Shown: positions 8,290 to 14,087 of the stretch, piece after piece
How the letters are laid out: each line of letters begins with the position of its first letter
Position numbering within the stretch: position 1 is the stretch's first letter
Assembly: GCA_004151065.3 (NCBI GenBank)
Contig: NWUY0300069748.1
Coordinates: 4,598 to 18,684 of the forward strand
Direction: 5' to 3'
DNA length: 14,087 bases
Origin: Larix sibirica
Lineage: Eukaryota; Streptophyta; Pinopsida; Pinales; Pinaceae
Made by a program: the position numbers and the translations under genes
Notes under the pieces: generated by a model
The model's database searches: none
The model's input: only the letters and a program-made list of their open reading frames with translations
Told to the model about the DNA's origin: nothing

Positions 8290-11200
8290 CTATTTGGTAC
8301 ACTGATGTTGACTTGTTGGCAGTGGAGACTGGGGTCCTCCTTGCTGAGGTGGAGGAAGGTTCTGTTGCGCTAAAGACGTTCCAACTGTTGGTTGCACCAT
8401 TGAATTCCTTTCCAGTTGTTGCACCTAAATAAATCTTGTGATACCCTTCCAATCCTTGCCCATTGGATACTGGAAAACCCTTAGTTCTCCGAGGGACATG
8501 TCTAGCTCGGAATAATGTTCAAAAGTGGGTTTTGGTAGAGCTTTGAAAATGGCCTGGAGTTGGTTAAGTATCTCAAAACGTGGGCGCAGCTTATCTATAA
8601 ATGCTCGGCCATTTAGTTCTTCATGAATCTCTGGTAGGTGAACTTCAGAATTCCTCGTGTCTAGTATCATTGCATTGTAACGATCCTTGTGGTATAGATA
8701 TCTATGTCCATCCCAAAAATATGGAATACCAAGTGGGAAAACATCTTTGAACAACTCCTTGAATGAATGGTCATCTTGCTTTAGTTGGGAAGCCATATTA
8801 GCAACATTCTGAGCCATTAATCCTTTCGTAGTCATTTTATTTGATTCCATGATTACCTTTGTTTTGTCTTGAACGGCATACGCTTGGAGCTCATCGAAGG
8901 TTTTCTCATTTAATAAATCGATTACATCCTTGGCTAGATCTGTCTTTCTGTTCATGGTGTTCAGGACTGAATGAGAGTCTTAAGCGGCGGCGTCGATGAT
9001 TTCCCATTCCTCTTGAGATACGATGAAATGGCTCCATTGTGCTATTATCAGGGATGTTATTTGTTCCCAAATTACGAACTTGGCACTTTTGAGTAAAGTT
9101 TTACCTGTCAATATTCTCAATAAGTCTTGAACGTCCTTTTGGAGATATTCCTTGGACTGTTGTAGTTCTGAGATGACCAGGTCTCTTTTAGCTAACTTTT
9201 CGTTCATACTACTGAGCTCATCACACTTGGATTTTAATTGATCCTATGACTGGTTCAGTTGGGAATCCTTAAGACTCATCTCCGCGACCACCAGTGCAAG
9301 TTTGTCATTAGGGTCTACAAAAGAGGAGGCTTGTAAATTTGTGGCCTTTTGAAGAAGGATGTCTTGATTATGATTCTTGAGATCGTTCAGTTCATTATCT
9401 AAAGTGATGATTTTCTCCTCAAGCATTTGACTATCGGCTAGATATTTTTCCAGTTCAGACTGTATTTCCAATACTTCAACAGTTTGTGAATGCTCAACTG
9501 TGGGAATGCTGAGCTTATTCTTTAGGCTAGAAATATATTTAACTTTTTCCTTCAACATGGCCTGAACTGGAGTCATATCACTGGGATTCTGAACCAATTT
9601 GACAATCTATTACTCTAGGTCATTTATCTTTAATTGTTTTTCTTTATTTGATGACTTTTCATTCTTCAATTGTTTCTCCAGTCTTTGTACTGCAGCTTGT
9701 AGCTTGTTGGTACTCATAGTATACTTCATCACATCTCTATATACTCCTTCACCAGTTTTTCAATGAAGCTCCATGATATCCTTTGAAGGGAATGCATCTA
9801 GAATGACAGTAACCTGGGTTGTCTTGAAGTTTGAAGGTGTTTTCTTCCCTTGAGGCACCAATGGTTCCAAAATTGCCATCTTTAGGGTCCCTTGCCTCAA
9901 ATATAATGTCGACAACATTCTGGAGTGTTGTCTTGTCTCGAGCTCTTTCTTTGGGAACGGGGTCTTTTGGAGATCGATGTTTTTGTATTTGATATGAGAG
10001 TATAAACCAAACAATCCTTCTTTAACTGGTGACGTTGTGACCAAAGCACCTTTCGAGGATAGCGTCTCCTTCTTTTGAGGCCAAGCTACAAATGGAAATT
10101 TTTCTAGGATGACAGGTGCCAGAGAGGTGGGAGTTGGCTTGATTTGCAGTGTTGCGCTGGACATATTTTCGGATTTTGACCTCTTTGATTTTGACCCAAT
10201 GCTTCTTGATTTATCCTTGTCGAAGTGAGAGGTCGACTCGGGTGTTCTCATTTTCTCCAACGTATCTACTTTACGTGGAGTGGGGATGATTGGTGCCACA
10301 GTGGCCTAGCTTGGATCCAATGATTTTTTCCTTGCTCCCAATTATCTAAGTTAGAAATTTTATCCAAGAATGAGTGTGGCTCATGGGAGTAGGATGTTTC
10401 TCTAGGAGATTGTCTCTTCTGAGAGATGATCCCTTTGGGATCATACTTGCATGCAAAACTCACTGGGAATCTGAAAGCAAATAACAATTCTTCAACCACC
10501 TTCTGAGCAGCTCTACTTCTTACTTTGAAAGGTCCAACTTCATTAGGTACTTTGAAAATCCTGGCACTATTACCTTTCATGAAATGAACATCATCGCAGT
10601 TGAACCTCTGGTGGATGTATTCCAAGGAGAAAATCCTGGGAGTCACGAACACTGGTAGCTTATAGGGAGCAAGTTGCGCTCCATACACTCGAATCTCAGG
10701 ATGGATCTCAAAACAAAACAAATCCCCAGCTGAGTCATTGGGATTTAGATAAAGCAATTGTTTGCATTCTGGAAAAATTATAGGGGGAGGACAATCGAAC
10801 AACAATGTATAGATTTTAGTTACGACCTTATCCACAAACACAGAGAAACCTTCATGAGGTAGAGGAGTGATTGAATTTTGGAGGTCCTCTCGGCTGAAGA
10901 AATATTTGTTGTGATAGATGGTCATATAGATGAGAAAAGAATTATATCTGAACAGCTTTCTAGATGAAAAAATTTTAAACTGAAGGTGAATAGACTACAC
11001 GAGAAAAGATGGCAGATTCAACTTGACAGAAGCTTCTTGCTGAGATAAATTTATAAGGAAGAGGAAACCTAAAGCGACATCGTCAATTACCAAGTCATGG
11101 TCATAACCTAGGACTTGGAAAATCATGGATAACACTCGTCTGGTTGGCTCTACGAATACTTCCAGGATGAACATTGAATGAGTACTGGGCAAGTCGGCTT

Positions 11201-11656
11201 CTGGTGGAATTATCTTGCAAATGAATGCATCTCTTCTTTCTGATGATAATTCTCGAATCTTCCCTGCCAGGACTTCTTCATCAAACTGCAGACTGGTAGT
11301 GTCTTCCTCGATGTCAGTTAAATCCATGATGAGCTCTCTGGTGATCGGGCAGATGACTGATCCCAATCTAGACACAACTTCTCTTCTCTTTGGAGCATAT
11401 CTTTCTGCACACCAGTGCACCAGTTCCAGGAAGGGTTTGGGTTGTGGTAAAACCATCTTTTCCAACTTGGAGCTCCATAAGTTGAAGAGTTCTTTTCCGC
11501 TCTTGGCTTGCTCTTCAGCATCTCTGGATATATGATGTAGTTTGGGGAAAGAAGACACTGGATCATGATGTCAAAGTGTTCATCTCCGAGGTGATATTCG
11601 TGGTTGAGAGCTGCTGATGTTGAGGGATACATCTCAGGGTTGGGAATAGAAGCCAT
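8290..11656 (-). pseudogene. Long intronless coding region, about 1,120 codons, family not recognised
   Basis: The start is the first ATG (11656) after a TATA box, with G at -3 and +4; the protein begins MASIPNPEMYPSTSAALNHE. Two frameshifts (about 11565 and 10330) and in-frame stops at 10995, 10306, 9760, 9610, 9607, 9244, 8980 and 8425 break it; otherwise it is readable to a TAG at 8290. Five stops are TAG, two TAA, one TGA, all one transition from CAG, CAA, or TGG/CGA. Layout by approximate residue: 30-440 globular, with LELVHWCAERYAPKRRE and a hydrophobic LGFLFLINLS segment; 475-500 basic (SRSIGSKSKRSKSE), a possible nuclear signal; 650-880 largely coiled coil; 900-1075 globular, with PLGIPYFWDGHRYLYHKDRY; 1076-1121 Pro/Gln-rich, with QQNLPPPQQGGPQSP. 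No catalytic motif is visible. It may be a retroelement-associated gag-like or accessory ORF or a lineage-specific plant gene; I cannot decide. Base composition is higher in GC than its flanks. Confidence 0.75.
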
Positions 11657-11787
11657 AGCGACGCTGGTAGGGTAAAGAGAAAGGTGGTGGATGCTTGAAT
11701 TCGGCTGCGAAAAGGATGGTGTGTCGACTAATAACGAGGGAGCTCAAAGTGATAAGAGGAAGATGCTTAGCAAACTCTTCGAAAGTG

Positions 11788-11795
11788 TATTTATA
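11788..11795 (-). promoter_or_regulatory. TATA box of the large pseudogene
   Basis: The minus strand reads TATAAATA. The expected transcription start would be near 11757-11765, giving a leader of about 100 nt. There is no ATG between this box and the ATG at 11656, so the assigned start is the first available. Confidence 0.55.
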
Positions 11796-11832
11796 ATGAA
11801 AATTTGAAAAATGGCGGGCTTTAATGAGAGGT

Positions 11833-11854
11833 ATACGTGGCACTCGAGTATTGG
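11833..11854 (-). promoter_or_regulatory. CCAAT box and ACGT element upstream of the TATA box
   Basis: On the minus strand, CCAAT lies at 11850-11854 and GCCACGTA at about 11834-11841, roughly 40-65 bases upstream of the TATA box. CCAAT boxes bind NF-Y, and ACGT cores bind bZIP or bHLH factors. The spacing is ordinary for a plant class II promoter. Confidence 0.35.
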
Positions 11855-11979
11855 TTATTTATGCGAGAGGCAAGTGGCTCGTAAATGCGAGGGGAACGTT
11901 TATTTCCAAAACGGTGGCGAAAATAACCGTTGGACTAAGCTTAGTGAATTTGCTGAGGAAGAGAGGCAGGAAAGGCTCA

Positions 11980-12165
11980 GGAGTGGTTTCAGGGCTCACG
12001 GCAGGTGGTTTGAGGAAACCACTTTTCGGGCCTTGAATGAACATGAGGTCACCACGTGGTCATGGTGGTTTTCATTCAGGGTCGCCCTGGGCTCTTTAAA
12101 CATTGTGCATTTCAGGCCCCTGAATGAAATATCCGTCGTTGATCTTTCCTCCTACTGCTTTGAGA
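11980..12165. repeat. Direct repeat copy 1 (promoter-side unit), period 287 bp
   Basis: This unit matches 12267-12455 along about 180 bp. Aligned landmarks are AGGGCTC at 11991 and 12278 and CGTCGTTGAT at 12134 and 12421, both pairs exactly 287 bases apart. It contains the inverted repeat GTGGTTT-GAGG-AAACCAC and the palindrome ACCACGTGGT (12051-12060), which includes a G-box. Two smaller related blocks of the form GGCC..TGAATGAA also recur within the copy. Composition is clearly richer in GC than the flanks. Confidence 0.8.
12053..12058. promoter_or_regulatory. G-box CACGTG in repeat copy 1
   Basis: CACGTG lies within the 10-base palindrome ACCACGTGGT, about 260 bp upstream of the TATA box of the minus-strand pseudogene. 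G-boxes are bound by plant bHLH and bZIP factors. Its conservation in both diverged copies supports a role, or simply recent common origin. Confidence 0.45.
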
Positions 12166-12266
12166 TTTGTGCTCGATCGGGAGCGAATTTATGAGCTGGG
12201 CCTCCTTCCCTTGACAAATAGTTTGCTAAATGGGTGTCACAGGTGTATTATTTATCGGTGACGATG

Positions 12267-12455
12267 ATAGCGGTTTTAGGGCTCGTGATAGGTGGTTCGG
12301 GGAAACCACTTTTCGAGCCCCGAATGACCCTGAGGCCACCACGTGGTTGTGGCAGTTTTCATTTAGGGTCACCCCGAGCCCTTTAAACATCATGCAATTC
12401 GGGCCCCTCAAAGAAATATACGTCGTTGATTTTTACTCGGTCGCGATTTCGATTG
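12267..12455. repeat. Direct repeat copy 2 (promoter-side unit), period 287 bp
   Basis: This is the second diverged copy, with the same order of elements: a GTGGTT / AAACCAC stem, the palindrome ACCACGTGGT at 12338-12347, a TTTAAACAT block and CGTCGTTGAT at the end. Similarity fades just outside both copies, so about 100 bp of unrelated sequence lies between them. The ORFs in this area (11811-12194, 12226-12411, 12230-12550) are by-products of the repeat. Confidence 0.8.
12340..12345. promoter_or_regulatory. G-box CACGTG in repeat copy 2
   Basis: This is the same palindrome as in copy 1, 287 bases further from the pseudogene start. The surrounding ten bases are unchanged while nearby sequence has diverged. 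Confidence 0.45.
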
Positions 12456-12647
12456 GAGGTCAACTTGATTCCTCAGTAATCGATCGTTGCGAACCTGGGT
12501 GTGCAAACTTTCCTTCCCTCCTCCTATGGAAAAACGAATCTAATCCTTGAATTAGATGGTCGACCCCACCTGCGATCCACGGTGTTGTTCCCTATCGGAT
12601 GTATCGCAATATTAGTACTAACAGCTACTGAAAGGTATAGCAATTGA

Positions 12648-12980
12648 ACACATGGTCAATATAATGCCAAATATCCTCAAGTCATTGACCTAGAAGACAA
12701 ATGGGAATTGTTGCATGTGTCCACACAAGTTGGGCATATAGCTATGGGTGAATTACACAATGAATTAATAAAGCAACAAATTAGAAAATCGAATTCAACA
12801 TTGTAGTGTATAGTACTAGAACTAACTAAAATGTCTTGTACTCGTATTGCAAACCAACAACAAATAAAAAAACATGGTGATTATCATAGTGAAAACAAGG
12901 ATTTCTACCCTATATTCAACTCAAACAAGAAAACAAGTGTTCAAATGAATTTGCTCAATGTTTATTCTCGACAAATGTAG
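12648..12980 (+). pseudogene. Possible decayed coding fragment, about 110 codons
   Basis: A plus-strand frame runs from just after a TGA at 12645-12647 to a TAG at 12978-12980 with one internal stop, a TAG at 12804-12806. The translation reads naturally, with KYPQVIDLEDKWELLHVS and GELHNELIKQQIRKS before the stop and HGDYHSENKDFYP after it. There is no ATG at a suitable place and no domain I recognise. One stop in 111 codons is unusual, but across all six frames of the window one such stretch could occur by chance. It could be an exon or a transposon fragment. Confidence 0.25.
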
Positions 12981-13364
12981 AATTGAAATCCAATATGGTG
13001 GTTCTCTTGGCCATTTAGCAATTTACAAAGCAAATATTTTCTTCTGAATCCTCTCCTAATCCACTAAAAGAACCCCTTCTATAACTATTTTTCGGAGTAT
13101 ATAGCCAACGTTGGTATTGGTTGGATTACTGGAAGGCCAAGCATCTTTGTCCATTCATTTCGCGTTCTCCAATAGTCTTATCCCCCATTTCATCCCTTCT
13201 TGGCAGCATTCCACTTCAAATTTCCTTTCATTCTTGTCTTCATGTGTTTTGACGCCTACATTGTCATTGTTTGACTCTCATTTTGTCGATTGCTTGTAAG
13301 AATTGAATCGCATTAACCATTCATTATTTATTTTGGATCTATTTCAAATCAAATATGCATCGAT
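12981..13364. other. Stretch without a supported gene
   Basis: The plus-strand ORF at 13111-13299 (62 codons, starting at TTG or similar) is hydrophobic and Ser/Phe-rich, as expected from pyrimidine-rich DNA. No other signal was seen. Confidence 0.3.
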
Positions 13365-13415
13365 GCCTTTAAATATGTATGCATCCATATGCTTTAAATA
13401 TGTGTGCACCAGTGT
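13365..13415. repeat. 26-bp tandem pair
   Basis: GCCTTTAAATATGTATGCAT (from 13365) is followed by a diverged second copy, GCTTTAAATATGTGTGCACC (from 13391). The second copy is also the start of the longer tandem unit at 13392. Confidence 0.6.
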
Positions 13416-13760
13416 GCCTTACTATTTTAACCGCATTCAAAAAATAATAATTTAAAATTTTCAATTTAAAAAAAAAACAACAACCTCCATTAGAATCTCC
13501 AACCACCTTGAATTTTTAGTTATAATAAACATTCGCTAAAACCTACACTGTCAATTGAAGAGGTAAAATTTTTTGTTTTTATTTTGACATTGGTGTGTTT
13601 TAAATGTGTGTACCAATGTGCTTTACTATTTTAAATGCACAAGTAAAAAAATATTTTGTTAGAACCTCAAGTCGCCTAAAAATTTTAATTAGTGTACATC
13701 TACTAAATCATTCATTGTCGATTGTGAAGGTTTAAGCATAGGTTTTTCTTATAATTTTGC
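13392..13760. repeat. Two diverged tandem units of roughly 165-205 bp
   Basis: Unit 1 (about 13392-13597) and unit 2 (about 13598-13760) share, in order, TTTAAAT(A/G)TGTGTG(C/T)ACCA, a following CTTACTATTTTAA or CTTTACTATTTTAA, TTAGAA(T/C)CTC, and a final TTTGTT/TTTTCTTATAATTTTG-like block. Divergence and indels are substantial, so the duplication is old. Related GCACCA motifs occur at about 6330-6360. Confidence 0.65.
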
Positions 13761-14087
13761 CCATTCTCATAACACTAAAAACCTTCATTAAGTAGTGATG
13801 GAAATTCATATTTGATGATATCAACATTCCAAATCCGGTTGAATACCATGGACATGTATGGTTTTATTAACCACTTATCCTAAGCCTTTAGATTGAGCTT
13901 AACTCGATTAGCATTGAAATACCCCCAATTTTGACCCTTGGAATGTATTATATCAAATGATGTAAATATGTTACTATGGATTCCCACTATGATACTCAAG
14001 GCCAAGGCCCGACTAGTGAATGTCCATGCATGTATAATGTAAATAATTGTATATGGACCATGTTAGTTTTTCTACTTTTAATCAATA
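13761..14087. other. AT-rich end of the window without a supported gene
   Basis: No reading frame, repeat partner or RNA fold was found that I would defend. Confidence 0.35.

Noticed and set aside
8004-8432. 142-codon plus-strand ORF
   Set aside because: It begins in non-coding AT-rich DNA and its second half is antisense to the Pro/Gln-rich end of the minus-strand pseudogene. No domain was recognised, and the minus-strand frame explains the region better.
11215-11535. 106-codon plus-strand ORF
   Set aside because: It lies antisense within the best-preserved part of the large minus-strand pseudogene.
11811-12550. Several ORFs over both strands in the promoter-side region
   Set aside because: They arise from the GC-rich direct repeats; copies 1 and 2 do not keep the same open frame, so there is no sign of selection on a protein.
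1-14087. tRNA, rRNA, CRISPR or bacterial operon features
   Set aside because: No cloverleaf, rRNA core sequence, regularly spaced repeats, ribosome binding sites or tight gene packing were seen.

Overview
This window looks like plant nuclear DNA. It is AT-rich and gene-poor, with large stretches of decayed coding sequence, TATA/CCAAT-type promoter elements, a primer-binding site complementary to plant initiator tRNA-Met, and many diverged direct and inverted repeats. The density of broken retroelement-like material would suit a large repeat-rich genome such as a conifer, but that is an inference. No intact, recognisable housekeeping gene, rRNA, tRNA or CRISPR array was seen. Many long ORFs on the opposite strands are antisense shadows or begin at TTG/GTG, which plants rarely use.

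Layout. (1) 1-1450: a decayed coding region on the minus strand, with helical segments, a central globular stretch, a long Asp-rich tract and a CCHC zinc knuckle carrying an in-frame stop. It is most likely a retroelement gag-like remnant. (2) 1450-3260: AT-rich and mostly featureless, with a short ORF at 2644-2862. (3) 3265-4580: a large inverted repeat with two diverged arms of about 320 bp around a spacer of about 675 bp. (4) 4900-5390 and beyond: the 5' internal part of a Copia-type LTR element on the minus strand, with its primer-binding site at 5374-5385 and an LTR edge at 5388. (5) 5400-8280: AT-rich intergenic DNA with small doubtful ORFs and a TA microsatellite.

(6) 8290-11656: the main feature. 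This is one long intronless coding region on the minus strand, about 1,120 codons. It stays readable end to end except for two frameshifts and eight in-frame stops, and every stop can be explained by a single C-to-T or G-to-A transition. It still has a TATA box, a CCAAT box, a well-placed first ATG and a possible poly(A) signal. The protein has an N-terminal globular part, a basic Ser/Lys linker, a coiled coil, a C-terminal globular part and a Pro/Gln-rich tail. I do not recognise the family. (7) 11980-12460: a relatively GC-rich upstream region holding two copies, 287 bp apart, of a unit of about 180 bp with a G-box palindrome and a hairpin. (8) 12560-14087: a weak plus-strand coding remnant, then tandem repeats at 13365-13760, then unannotated AT-rich DNA.

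No set of genes here clearly works together. The best candidate for something undescribed is the long minus-strand pseudogene with its repeat-bearing promoter.
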